From Enterobacter sp. ENT03 (GTDB taxonomy: Bacteria > Pseudomonadota > Gammaproteobacteria > Enterobacterales > Enterobacteriaceae), in NCBI RefSeq assembly GCF_019218745.1, contig NZ_JAHUXA010000001.1, forward strand, positions 1 through 64,000: DNA of 64,000 bases. The letters are read 5' to 3'. Below the pieces are notes generated by a model. That model saw nothing but the letters and a program-made list of their open reading frames with translations. It was not told where the DNA came from and searched no databases. Each line of letters opens with the position of its first letter. Position 1 is the stretch's first letter. Below, piece by piece: positions 45,039 through 54,398 of this stretch. The translations under genes were made by a program, and so were the position numbers.

Positions 45039-46382
45039 ATGAAAATACTGGTAATCGGCTGTATGTTGACGTCTGTCTTCAGCGGCGCGGTCTGCGCCCA
45101 ACAAACGCTTTCCCTGGAAGAACGCCTGGCGCAAATGGAAAACCGGCTGAAAGCCACCGAAGCGCGTGCCGCCAGCGCAGAGGCCGAGATCCGTGCTTTA
45201 AAACGCCAGGATGCGCCCCGCGCGGTTGCCACCCGCGCACCGGTAAAACCCACACTCCAGGTCAACGACACTGACGAATTAAAATTTTATGGCGATGTGG
45301 AATTTAATATGGACGGTGCCAGCCGCACCGGCGGCCTGACGTCGCTGAAAACCAGCGCCAATAAAAACTGGACGCCGGGGGAAAAAGAGCGCTGGGATAT
45401 TAACGGGCGCATTCTTCTTGGTTTCGATGGGCTGCGAAAGGGCGCAGACGGCAAATATGCCGGGTTCAGCGTGCAACCGCTGGCGGATATGAGCGGCAAA
45501 ATGAATCTCGACGACGCGGCGTTTTTCTTTGGTCAGCAGGATGACTGGAAAATTAAAATTGGCCGTTTCGAAGCCTGGGATATGTTCCCGTTAAATCAGG
45601 ATACCTTTATCGAATATTCCGGTAATACCGCCAACGATCTCTACAGCGACGGTTACGGTTATATCTACATGATGAAAGAAGGGCGTGGCCGCAGTAACAG
45701 CGGCGGTAATTTCCTGCTCAGCAAAAATATCGATAACTGGTATTTCGAGGTGAATACGCTGGTAGAAGACGGCAGTGAGCTGTTCGTCGACAAGAACTAT
45801 CACGGTAACGCGCTGGATAACCGGAAAAACGTGGTGTATGTGCGTCCCGTCGCAGCATGGCAGTCCGGTCCGTGGTCGGTAGCCGCCGCGCTGGAGAGTA
45901 ACCTGGTGAATAACGCTTACGGCTATCAGCAGGCGGACGGCCGCTTTGCGGATCAGTCCAGCCGCACCGGTTATGGCATGACCATGAGCTGGAACACGCA
46001 GCGGATCGACGCGGAAAACGGCGCGGTGGTGAATCTGAGTACGGCTTATCTGGATGCCGCCGACGAAAAAGACTTCAGCGCCGGTATCAATGCGCTCTGG
46101 CATCGCGTCGAGGTGGGCTATATCTACGCCCATAACAAAATTGACCGCTTCAATATGACAGGCGTCAATGCCGACTGTAATGGCGACTGCGCGATCCTCG
46201 CGCCGGGCCGTTACGACATCCACACGCTTCATACCTCATGGCAGCTGCCGGAGATCATGGATCTGCCGAACTTCAATATTTACCTCGGGGCATACGCCTC
46301 CTGGCTGGATGCGTCGGCGTCCGAAAGTGGCAGCAACGATGACCGCTACGGCGCGCGGGTTCGCTTTAAATACCTGTTCTGA
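45039..46382 (+). CDS. Outer-membrane sugar porin (ScrY/RafY type)
   Basis: This 447-aa porin has a signal peptide ending near AVCA and then a short coiled coil (SLEERLAQMENRLKATEARAA) as in ScrY and RafY. The barrel has KFYGDVEFNMDGA at the start and ends in RVRFKYLF with the C-terminal Phe used for outer-membrane insertion. It lets di- and trisaccharides into the periplasm. Classic csc operons lack a porin, so this cluster combines csc and raf/scr features. Confidence 0.85.
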   Translation: MKILVIGCMLTSVFSGAVCAQQTLSLEERLAQMENRLKATEARAASAEAEIRALKRQDAPRAVATRAPVKPTLQVNDTDELKFYGDVEFNMDGASRTGGLTSLKTSANKNWTPGEKERWDINGRILLGFDGLRKGADGKYAGFSVQPLADMSGKMNLDDAAFFFGQQDDWKIKIGRFEAWDMFPLNQDTFIEYSGNTANDLYSDGYGYIYMMKEGRGRSNSGGNFLLSKNIDNWYFEVNTLVEDGSELFVDKNYHGNALDNRKNVVYVRPVAAWQSGPWSVAAALESNLVNNAYGYQQADGRFADQSSRTGYGMTMSWNTQRIDAENGAVVNLSTAYLDAADEKDFSAGINALWHRVEVGYIYAHNKIDRFNMTGVNADCNGDCAILAPGRYDIHTLHTSWQLPEIMDLPNFNIYLGAYASWLDASASESGSNDDRYGARVRFKYLF

Positions 46383-46407
46383 TCTGACTTTACGTTAAGG
46401 GGAATAT

Positions 46408-47361
46408 ATGAAGGTCTGGGCTTTAGGCGACGCGGTGATAGATCTGTTGCCGCAGGGAGAGATGCAGTACACCGCCTGCGCCGGCGGTGCGCCGGTGAAT
46501 GTTGCCGTCGGCGCCGCGCGTCTTGGCAGCGAGTGCGGGTTTATCGGGCGCACCGGCGACGATCCGTTTGGCCGTTTTCTGCAACAGACGCTGGCTGAGG
46601 AGGGCGTGGATACGCGGTATATGCAGTTTGACGCGCAGCACCGCACCAGCACAGTGCTGGTGTCCCTCGGCGATGAAGGGGATCGCAGCTTTACTTTTCT
46701 GGTCAATCCGTCTGCCGATCAGTTTTTAACGGCGGAGGATTTGCCGGAATTTGCTGACGATATTCTGCATTTTTGCTCGCTGGCGCTGGTGGCCCCGACC
46801 TGCCGGGAAACGCTGGTACGCGCTATTGGCCGTATTAAACAGCGTGGCGGCCTGCTGAGTTTTGATATTAATCTGCGCGAACAGATGTGGCCGGATGCGC
46901 AGGAGATGGCCAACACCGTGCGCCATTTTGCACATCAGGCCGATATTCTTAAACTCTCCCAGGAGGAGCTGTACTGGTTAGCGGGCACCGCGCAGCATGA
47001 CAAAGCGCTGGCGATCCTCAGCGGCTATCCGTCGCGCCTGAAAGTAGTGACCTGTGGTGCGGAGGGCGCGCTGGTGTTGTGGCAGGAGCAGGTGATGCAG
47101 GTCAGTGCTTATGCCGTGCAAAGCCTCGACACCACCGGCGCGGGGGATGCATTTATGGCGGGATTACTGGCAAGTCTGGCACAGGGCAATACGCTGGACG
47201 ACCTGACGCAATTGCAACAGGCCATCACCCAGGCGAGCGCCTGTGGCGCACTGGCCACTACCGCCAAAGGTGCATTAGCGGCGTTGCCTGATGCCGGCGG
47301 CGTGGCGGCGTTCTGTGCCGCGGCGCCGGCGCTGCACTTTCGCCTCACGCACCAGGCATAA
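46408..47361 (+). CDS. cscK: Fructokinase (PfkB family, CscK/ScrK-like)
   Basis: This 317-aa kinase phosphorylates the fructose freed by the hydrolase. It has the two PfkB signatures: GGAPVNVAVGAARLG near residue 30 and DTTGAGDAFMAGLL near 245, with the catalytic Asp. It matches ScrK-type fructokinases. ttaagggga precedes the ATG. It is the last gene of the operon, followed by a strong hairpin. Confidence 0.9.
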   Translation: MKVWALGDAVIDLLPQGEMQYTACAGGAPVNVAVGAARLGSECGFIGRTGDDPFGRFLQQTLAEEGVDTRYMQFDAQHRTSTVLVSLGDEGDRSFTFLVNPSADQFLTAEDLPEFADDILHFCSLALVAPTCRETLVRAIGRIKQRGGLLSFDINLREQMWPDAQEMANTVRHFAHQADILKLSQEELYWLAGTAQHDKALAILSGYPSRLKVVTCGAEGALVLWQEQVMQVSAYAVQSLDTTGAGDAFMAGLLASLAQGNTLDDLTQLQQAITQASACGALATTAKGALAALPDAGGVAAFCAAAPALHFRLTHQA

Positions 47362-47375
47362 AAGTCGTCATAAAA

Positions 47376-47398
47376 CAGGGAGCCTGTGCGGCTCCCTG
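47376..47398. terminator. Terminator between cscK and the GGDEF/EAL gene
   Basis: CAGGGAGCC-tgtgc-GGCTCCCTG is a perfect 9-bp stem between two convergent genes. It can serve both. Confidence 0.7.
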
Positions 47399-47405
47399 AT
47401 TACAC

Positions 47406-49988
47406 TCACATCATCTTATTTTGCGGGATTTTCTCCAGCGGCACTGGGCGGCCAATGTAGTAGCCCTGCGCCTCATCGCACTTAAATTTTTCCAGCATAC
47501 TGAGCTGTCCTGAGGTTTCCACACCCTCGGCGGTGACGTTCAGGCTGTAGGATTTGCCCAGATTAATCATATTTTCAATCACATCCCTGGCGTTATCCGA
47601 AGACTCCATGGCGAAAATAAAAGATTTATCCAGCTTGATGCCGTCAAAAGGAAAGGTGCGCAAATAGTTAAGGGAGGAATAGCCGGTGCCGAAATCATCG
47701 ATCAGGAAGCGCACGCCCAGTGTTTTCAGTTCGTGCATGATGTGGAGTACCCGTTCCGGTTGTGACAGTGTCACGTTTTCGGTGACTTCCAGCTCCAGCT
47801 GCGCGGCGGGCAGGCCGGAAACCTCAAGCGCTTCTTTCACACGCTCCACTAAGCCCGGATTCAAAAACTCCACCGCGGAGATATTCACCGACAGCGTCAT
47901 CGCAGGCAGCGACTCGTTGATGTCCTTACAGGCGTTGAGCAGCACCCAGCGGCTCAGTCCCATGATCAGGCCGGAACTCTCCGCCAGCGGAATAAACTGA
48001 TCGGGCATCAGCAGGCCCAGCGTAGGGTGCTCCCAGCGCACCAGCGCTTCAACGGCGTGGATGCGGGACTGCCGAAAGTCATAGCGCGGCTGATAATATA
48101 AAAGGAACTGGTTTTCACTGATGGCGCAGCGCAGATCGTTTTCCATTTCCCGGCGCTGAATGATTTGCTCGATCATATTCTGATTGAAATAGATCCAGCG
48201 GGTGTGTTCGTCTTTCTTCGCTTCATAGAGCGCAATGTCAGAGAAACGCATTAAATCCCAGGGAGTCTGCGTATCATTCGGATAGAGTGCAATCCCCATG
48301 CTGACACCGATAAAAATATCGTTGTTATCGACGAGCTCAAACGGCGCACTTAACGCCGCAGTGATGTTTTTACAGACCGCGTCCACCTCGGCGCGATGCT
48401 GAATATCGGGCAGGATAATCACAAACTCATCGCCACCGTGGCGGCTGACCTGATCGTTTTTACTAATGCAGCCCGCCAGCCGGTGGGCGACCTGTTTCAG
48501 CAGTTTATCGCCCGTCGCATGGCCAAAGAGATCGTTTACCGGCTTAAATTTATCGAGGTCGAGGGTGATCACCGCAATCTGGTTGCCAGAATAGGGGTGC
48601 TCACGCAGCTTTGATTCGAGGAAATCTTTCAGGGAGATGCGGTTAGGCAGGCCGGTTAATTCGTCATGGAACGACAGAAATTTTACCCGCTCCTGAGCCT
48701 CAAGCTCGGCTGTCACATCCGTCGCGGTTCCCCGGAACGTGGTGGCACCGCCTGACACATCAACACGTTTTATGACAATGTTGCAGTATCTGCCTTGTCC
48801 CTCGGGGGATAAATAAGCGCAGTTTTTGCGTGTGAAAACCGTGTCTGCCGCCGGATCCGTGAACCATTCCTTAATGGCGGTGGCTGACTGAGGCACAAAC
48901 GCTGTCACACTCCGCCCCAGCCACTGCCGCGTCGGATAGCCGGTGATCGCCGGAAAGCGATCTGAGATCCACGCAAGCTGCAGATGCTCATCCATTTCCC
49001 AGATCCAGTCGGTGGTGGCTTCTGCCACATCACGAAAACGCCGTTCACTGGCGGCCAGCGCCCGTTGACTCTGTTTTAACAACCAGACATTACGGTCGTT
49101 GCTACGGGCTTTCGCTAATACGCTGCGTAATACCGCCGCAATAAACAGCAGGGTGATGATCCCCATCCCCAGTAATAACGGAAATTGCCATTTCAGCAGC
49201 GCGCCGCCGGGATCGTCACTTCTCCAGCCGAGCGTCATGTCACCCTCATCGGTGGGTATATTCACCATGCCCACGCGATAATCAGCGGCCTGGGCGAGGG
49301 GGTTGGACGGTTTAAAACTCACCTGTTCAATCGCATACTTGTGGCCCATCTGCACTAATTTCTGCGGGGTGAGTTTGTCGACAAAGATCATTACCGTCGA
49401 GTTATCTGCCGTCTGCCGGACGCTCGCATCACTGCCTGTTTTTATCCAGGCCGCGCCTATAATGACCGGCTCACCGTTGGCCATCATGATACGGGTCAGC
49501 GGCGCACCTTTGCTGAGCGCCAGTTCGTTTTGCAGACGCTTTAACACCTGCGCGCCGAGCCAGGTTTCGAACGGCTCAAGCTGGCGCTGCCCGTTAAGCA
49601 CGCTGTAGGTTGTCTGGCCCGTCGGTGAGATGACAAACACCCCTTCATACTGAAACAGTTTATAGAGTGAATCCCCCAGGTTTTGCCCGTCCCAGGCCCA
49701 CTGGATGTTCATACGCTGATGAAGGTTGAGATACGCTTCTCCCCAGTCGGCATAATCCGCCAGATGATCGCGCAGGGTCGCGGTTCTGTTATCGAGCGCT
49801 GTTTTTAATAACTGGCCGCTGCGCAAATCTGCACGCTCGTTTTGTTGGCTGGCAACGCGCCAGGTGGCGGTAATGGCAACAATAAACATCACCACAATCA
49901 TTAAGATCATAAAAAGCATAGATTTCTTTACTATGCTAAGCGTGTCGTGCTTGACGAAATTACGGGTTTGTCCGGGTTGCCAGTTCAT
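47406..49988 (-). CDS. CHASE4-PAS-GGDEF-EAL cyclic-di-GMP enzyme
   Basis: This 860-aa inner-membrane protein has a transmembrane segment at about 22-45, a periplasmic CHASE4-type sensor up to about 270, a second helix (LLLGMGIITLLFIAAVL), a PAS domain (about 310-430), then GGDEF and EAL domains. GGDEF (RHGGDEFVII) is intact for cyclic-di-GMP synthesis. EAL (VEALVRW), DDFGTGYSSLNYL and EGVET are intact for breakdown. No obvious RxxD inhibition site precedes GGDEF. It may do either reaction depending on the periplasmic signal. Confidence 0.9.
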   Translation of the reverse strand: MNWQPGQTRNFVKHDTLSIVKKSMLFMILMIVVMFIVAITATWRVASQQNERADLRSGQLLKTALDNRTATLRDHLADYADWGEAYLNLHQRMNIQWAWDGQNLGDSLYKLFQYEGVFVISPTGQTTYSVLNGQRQLEPFETWLGAQVLKRLQNELALSKGAPLTRIMMANGEPVIIGAAWIKTGSDASVRQTADNSTVMIFVDKLTPQKLVQMGHKYAIEQVSFKPSNPLAQAADYRVGMVNIPTDEGDMTLGWRSDDPGGALLKWQFPLLLGMGIITLLFIAAVLRSVLAKARSNDRNVWLLKQSQRALAASERRFRDVAEATTDWIWEMDEHLQLAWISDRFPAITGYPTRQWLGRSVTAFVPQSATAIKEWFTDPAADTVFTRKNCAYLSPEGQGRYCNIVIKRVDVSGGATTFRGTATDVTAELEAQERVKFLSFHDELTGLPNRISLKDFLESKLREHPYSGNQIAVITLDLDKFKPVNDLFGHATGDKLLKQVAHRLAGCISKNDQVSRHGGDEFVIILPDIQHRAEVDAVCKNITAALSAPFELVDNNDIFIGVSMGIALYPNDTQTPWDLMRFSDIALYEAKKDEHTRWIYFNQNMIEQIIQRREMENDLRCAISENQFLLYYQPRYDFRQSRIHAVEALVRWEHPTLGLLMPDQFIPLAESSGLIMGLSRWVLLNACKDINESLPAMTLSVNISAVEFLNPGLVERVKEALEVSGLPAAQLELEVTENVTLSQPERVLHIMHELKTLGVRFLIDDFGTGYSSLNYLRTFPFDGIKLDKSFIFAMESSDNARDVIENMINLGKSYSLNVTAEGVETSGQLSMLEKFKCDEAQGYYIGRPVPLEKIPQNKMM

Positions 49989-50265
49989 ATTTTATCGCTC
50001 ACACATCACGGCTACGGGTGATTATTTTTTAGAGGTATCCGTAACGGTTATCGGCAGAAAAGGCATTAAATTTAATAAATGGCGAGAAATTGGGCTGCGT
50101 TAACAGTGACTACTATCAGACGGTTCAGTTCGGTAATATGTGGTCTGTCAAGTCTGACTAAGAGTCGTTTTTTGATAGCCCCTCTACCATGAAATCTGCA
50201 ATCATTATAAGTCTTTGCAATCTCATATATTAACAGTATCTATATCTTCGGCAGTGAGGGGAAAA

Positions 50266-51483
50266 ATGCCAATAAATTCTATTAGAAATAATACCGCAGT
50301 GCATGTGAATGACATACGTCAAGAGCGGGTCGAATTAAAGAAGCTTAGAAACAATTTATCACAAAATATTACAGGCATTAAAAATTGCTTAACTGAAATA
50401 AATAAGTCCATTACCGCGCACAATAAGAATATTGCTGGCAACCAGTCATTACTTAAAAGTCTTCAGGCAGTCTCAGTAAATCATGGTGAGAATGCCACGG
50501 TACGTTTGAAAAACGATCATTTTAAATACGGTCAGGCGAGTAACTTTTTTAAGAATCTTTTCCATGGTAGCCGTTATCAGACTGAGCGCGAGGCGGCAGC
50601 CAATAAAATCAATGCTGAAGGGAGTGCGGTATCTGCCGGAACGGTGATTAAAACGTTACAGACAAAAATTGACAGCGACTTAAGTATCGTTAATGCGCTA
50701 AAAACAGAAGTCGCCGAGTGTGCTAAGGAAATTGATAATATTGAGACGAAAAAACATAAAATAGACAAAAAAATAGACAAGCTGGATAAAACTGAAACCG
50801 ATGCGAAAAGGGCTGAAGAAAAAAACCATCAGACTCGACAAAATTTTTCTATGATCTATCAAAGTAACGCGGGATGCAAAGCGCTCAATAGTGAGGCACG
50901 TCATCAGTTTGGCAACGCTCCTTCTGGTGGCAAAGTGAGCGGGAGTAAAGTCGTTGAAGAATACCGCAGGGTTCATGGTTATGAGATTTTCAACCATGGT
51001 AATAAGTCACTGACATCTACTATTAAAGCAAATTGTAGCGGACTGAGTGGGCTGGTGGAAACGGCCGCTAAAGCATGGTACACCCCGACAGAAAAAAATA
51101 TCACCACTTACCGCGGGCAAGGCATTACACAGAGCGGCATTAACTCATTAATTTCACAATTTAATGCTGATGAAAAGAACAACACTGAAACCGTGTACAA
51201 CCTTGGGCAATTCTTTTCCACATCCAGACATGTAAATGTTGCCAGCGATTTTGCAAAAAATAGTCAGGATGATGCAAAGGTCATATTCAAGGTGAAAGGC
51301 AATAGCAGTAACGGTTTATCCATCCCTGGTGGCCTGTCATTTAAGAATGAGGAGGGCGAAAGACTGTATTCCCCGCTGGCAAATTTCAAAGTTACAGCCA
51401 TATCCACAGCACCGTCGAATACCTACCATGTCACGTTAGAGGAAGTTAAGAAGACTGACAGTGCGCTGCTCCTGCCTTATTAA
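50266..51483 (+). CDS. ADP-ribosyltransferase-like effector with coiled-coil N-terminus
   Basis: This 405-aa protein has a mono-ADP-ribosyltransferase C-terminus of the R-S-E class: Arg283 in TTYRGQGI, STS at 318-320 in QFFSTSRHVN, and Glu363/Glu365 in NEEGERLYSP (ExE). Such enzymes modify Arg or Glu of host proteins. The N-terminal 200 residues are lysine- and glutamate-rich helices, probably coiled coil. There is no signal peptide, so delivery would need type III or VI secretion. GC is well below the backbone, a sign of transfer. The ATG at 50266 is preceded by gagggg; an earlier ATG at 50215 lacks a site. Closest known functions are SpvB- or SeoC-like toxins. Confidence 0.8.
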   Translation: MPINSIRNNTAVHVNDIRQERVELKKLRNNLSQNITGIKNCLTEINKSITAHNKNIAGNQSLLKSLQAVSVNHGENATVRLKNDHFKYGQASNFFKNLFHGSRYQTEREAAANKINAEGSAVSAGTVIKTLQTKIDSDLSIVNALKTEVAECAKEIDNIETKKHKIDKKIDKLDKTETDAKRAEEKNHQTRQNFSMIYQSNAGCKALNSEARHQFGNAPSGGKVSGSKVVEEYRRVHGYEIFNHGNKSLTSTIKANCSGLSGLVETAAKAWYTPTEKNITTYRGQGITQSGINSLISQFNADEKNNTETVYNLGQFFSTSRHVNVASDFAKNSQDDAKVIFKVKGNSSNGLSIPGGLSFKNEEGERLYSPLANFKVTAISTAPSNTYHVTLEEVKKTDSALLLPY

Positions 51484-51821
51484 CTGAAGAATCAAATGTG
51501 AACGTAGCGCCCTTACAGGACGTTACGTTTACAACAGAGCGAACGCCTCAAATGCTTTCACTGGTCCATGCTGGCCGTCTGTTCTTCGGTACACTCATAT
51601 TATTCAACCTCATTGGTTATTCAATTTTTTAAAAGTCACTGTTATGGCTCTACCAACCTTGACGAAAGGAGGCACATCTAAAAATAGATTTTCATACAAT
51701 CAAAAAAGCTATAAAGACAATTAATTAGCTTTTAGTACTATTAATTAACTACAACGACGGGGTGCTAAGGTGATATTCGCTACGGTCAGTTTATTATCAA
51801 GGGACATGCAGGAGATATTCA
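51484..51821. other. AT-rich gap with no gene
   Basis: About 340 bases between the ADP-ribosyltransferase-like gene and the hydrolase gene. AACGTA/TACGTT arms at about 51500-51526 may form a weak terminator. I find no coding frame or known RNA. Confidence 0.4.
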
Positions 51822-52862
51822 ATGGAGAAGAAACTTATTGCGTTACTTTGCAGCGCCGTCCTTACCGCGTCATCACTCTCACTGGCAGAAGCCTGTACTC
51901 GCATTACTTACGCCACAACCGATAACGTAGTGGTGACGGGGCGAAACATGGACTGGGATAAGGATGATAATTTAAAACTGCATATCATGCCTCGACACGC
52001 GCAACGCAGCAGTGATGGGAAACACCCGTTCTCGTGGACGGCAAAATATGGCAGCGTAATGGCTTATTCCTTTAACGGCAGCGTGGCTAATTCCGGAATG
52101 AATGAAAAGGGCCTGCAGGCAGATCTGTTATATCTGGGCGAGGGTAGCTACGCTGATGCTTCCAGCGCAGAAAAAACCCTGGAAGCCAGGAAATTTATTC
52201 AGTACGTGCTTGATAACTTTGGCACGGTAAGCGAAGCAGAGACAGCCCTTAAAGGTGAAGCCCTAAACATGGTGAACACCGCGCCGACAGCCGGTTTACA
52301 TTATATGGTCACGGATAAAAGCGGCGAGAATATCATTATTGAAATCTTCGGTGGCAAACTTAAAATCCATCCTAAAAAGGGCAATGCGGTAATGACCAAC
52401 GATCCCAATTATGAAGCAATGTCCAAAATTTATGATTACTACCGCGAGAAAGATCTCTCGAGAAATATGCCAGGTTCGCCCCATTCCGTTGATCGTTTTA
52501 TGCGCGCCGCCGGCTGGCTGGAACAGCTCAGCAGTGAAAAAGTGAACGATTTTATTAATCTGGTTCCCGATGAAGATTTTGCCATGCAGGCGAAAATGAG
52601 CGTGCTGTCCGTCATGCGCAATGTCTCAACGCCCTTCGCGATAACGACGGAACGAAACCCAGAAAACAGCACAACAGTATGGCGTGGCGTCAGCGATCTG
52701 AAGAATCAAGTGATGATGTTTGACCTGGCAGGCTCGCCTACCACCGTGTGGGTGGACCTCAAGAAAATTGATTTTGATGAGGGTGAAAGGGTGCTCAGCT
52801 TGTCTGATGGCCGTATTAAACACGGCGACGTCACCGAGCAGTTCCTGCCTGTCGCTGGATAA
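51822..52862 (+). CDS. Choloylglycine hydrolase/penicillin V acylase family enzyme
   Basis: This 346-aa enzyme is an N-terminal nucleophile hydrolase. A signal peptide ends at SLAEA and the next residue is the catalytic Cys25 (CTRITYATTDNVVVTGRNMDW). Other family residues are present, such as the NSGMNEKGLQADLLYL loop and the TNDPNYE motif. Family members split amide bonds in bile salts, penicillin V or acyl-homoserine lactones. In Gram-negatives the periplasmic form often acts on acyl-homoserine lactones or penicillin V. Substrate here is unknown. Confidence 0.85.
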   Translation: MEKKLIALLCSAVLTASSLSLAEACTRITYATTDNVVVTGRNMDWDKDDNLKLHIMPRHAQRSSDGKHPFSWTAKYGSVMAYSFNGSVANSGMNEKGLQADLLYLGEGSYADASSAEKTLEARKFIQYVLDNFGTVSEAETALKGEALNMVNTAPTAGLHYMVTDKSGENIIIEIFGGKLKIHPKKGNAVMTNDPNYEAMSKIYDYYREKDLSRNMPGSPHSVDRFMRAAGWLEQLSSEKVNDFINLVPDEDFAMQAKMSVLSVMRNVSTPFAITTERNPENSTTVWRGVSDLKNQVMMFDLAGSPTTVWVDLKKIDFDEGERVLSLSDGRIKHGDVTEQFLPVAG

Positions 52863-52872
52863 TAACACCCCG

Positions 52873-53421
52873 TCACAATGACGCTGCCGCCCTGGCGGCG
52901 GTGTCATACAGCGAGGCGATGGTGCGTAATAACTGCGCCGTCTCACCAATTGCGCTACCAGAGATGCCACTTTCCGCATGAATATTGACAAGACAGGCTT
53001 CGCGCACATCCCGGTATTTCATGCATAAGGCCCGACCTTCGTCTGTGGTCGAGAAAAAGAGTTCTTTTCCCGCTTTTTCGCTGGTCACATAGCCCGCTTT
53101 GACCAGTTTCTTCAGGGCGTAGGTCACCACATGGGTATCTTCCACGTTGAGAACAAAGCAAATATCAGCCAGTTTCTTTTTGCGATTGCGATGATTCACG
53201 TGATGCAGAAGCGACACATCAAAAGCGCCCATATCCGGCTCGCCCGCGGCGGTCATGCAGCGCACCATCCATTTGTTAAAGGCATTGCTGGTCATGATCA
53301 GCGCGTACTCCAGCTCGGATAATTCCGCACAGCGTTCAGACACCAGATGGCGCGAGGAGACGATGCGGCCATCCGTAATATCGTCGTGATGGGTTGATGG
53401 GGCACTCTTTTTTGCGGTCAT
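52873..53421 (-). CDS. Winged-helix (MarR-like) DNA-binding regulator
   Basis: This 182-aa protein has a MarR-type winged helix: FDVSLLHHVNHRNRKKKLADIC, then EDTHVVTYALKKLVKAGYVTSEKAGKE. It matches an enterobacterial family annotated as winged-helix DNA-binding protein. The start at 53421 follows aaggaa; upstream ATGs are in non-coding sequence. It is divergent from the DUF969 operon, 254 bases away, and may regulate it. Confidence 0.8.
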   Translation of the reverse strand: MTAKKSAPSTHHDDITDGRIVSSRHLVSERCAELSELEYALIMTSNAFNKWMVRCMTAAGEPDMGAFDVSLLHHVNHRNRKKKLADICFVLNVEDTHVVTYALKKLVKAGYVTSEKAGKELFFSTTDEGRALCMKYRDVREACLVNIHAESGISGSAIGETAQLLRTIASLYDTAARAAASL

Positions 53422-53675
53422 ATCGTTCCTTATCGGATTGTGACTCTTGGCCAAAAATGTAAACGCAAAGCGATAAAATAAGAACATTTTATTGATAAAT
53501 TGTTTACATGGTTTTGAGCATAAGTTATAGATTTTGAGTGCAGGCGCTGTGCGAAAAACAGTTCCTGTACACAACACAACATTTCTCGCCGTCATGGATC
53601 ACGCTTCGCGTTGACGTGAAGTATTAAAAAAAAAGCCGCCGGCGCGCAACGCTCACTTTAGATAGGGTAAATGGT

Positions 53676-54398
53676 ATGGATGTTTCTACGTTGTTGCCGC
53701 TGATCGGTATACCGATAGTGGTTATAGGTTTTGCACTGCGCTTCAACCCGCTGCTGGTGGTCGTGATAGCGGGGCTGGCTACCGGTCTATTAGTCGGCAT
53801 GGATTTTGGCATGCTGCTGGAAACCTTCGGTGAAAAATTTGTCAATAGCCGCTCGCTGGCGACCTTCATTCTGATCCTGCCGGTGATTGGGTTGCTGGAA
53901 TATTACGGGCTGAAAGAGCGCGCCCAGGCCTGGGTGGCAAAGATTGCCAGCGCCACCTCGGCCCGTATTCTGATGCTCTATTTTGTGGCGCGCGAGGGTA
54001 CGGCGGCGCTGGGACTGATGTCTCTTGGCGGTCATGCGCAAACGGTGCGTCCGTTACTGGCACCGATGGCCGAAGGGGCGGCGCTGAATGAATACGGCGA
54101 GCTGCCGCAATCAATCCGCGACAAGATCAAAGCGCATGCGGCGGCGTGCGACAACATTGCCGTGTTCTTTGGCGAAGACATCTTTATTGCGTTTGGCGCG
54201 GTGCTGCTGATCGATGCGTTCCTGAAGGAGAGCGGCATCGAGGGGATTGAACCGCTGCATATCGGCCTGTGGGCGATCCCAACCGCCATTGCAGCATTGA
54301 TTATTCATATGACACGGTTGCTGCGACTTGATGCCAGTATTCGTCGCGACGTCATGGCATGGCGCGCGGAGCAGGGCACACAGGAGGTGGCGCGATGA
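53676..54398 (+). CDS. DUF969 membrane protein
   Basis: This 240-aa inner-membrane protein matches DUF969 (YFVAREGTAALGLMSLGGHAQTVRP and the CDNIAVFFGEDIF segment). DUF969 and DUF979 proteins are always found together and probably form one transporter. In other bacteria I recall them beside pyroglutamyl peptidase, which suggests 5-oxoproline or related substrates. Its stop overlaps the next start (ATGA). Confidence 0.85.
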   Translation: MDVSTLLPLIGIPIVVIGFALRFNPLLVVVIAGLATGLLVGMDFGMLLETFGEKFVNSRSLATFILILPVIGLLEYYGLKERAQAWVAKIASATSARILMLYFVAREGTAALGLMSLGGHAQTVRPLLAPMAEGAALNEYGELPQSIRDKIKAHAAACDNIAVFFGEDIFIAFGAVLLIDAFLKESGIEGIEPLHIGLWAIPTAIAALIIHMTRLLRLDASIRRDVMAWRAEQGTQEVAR

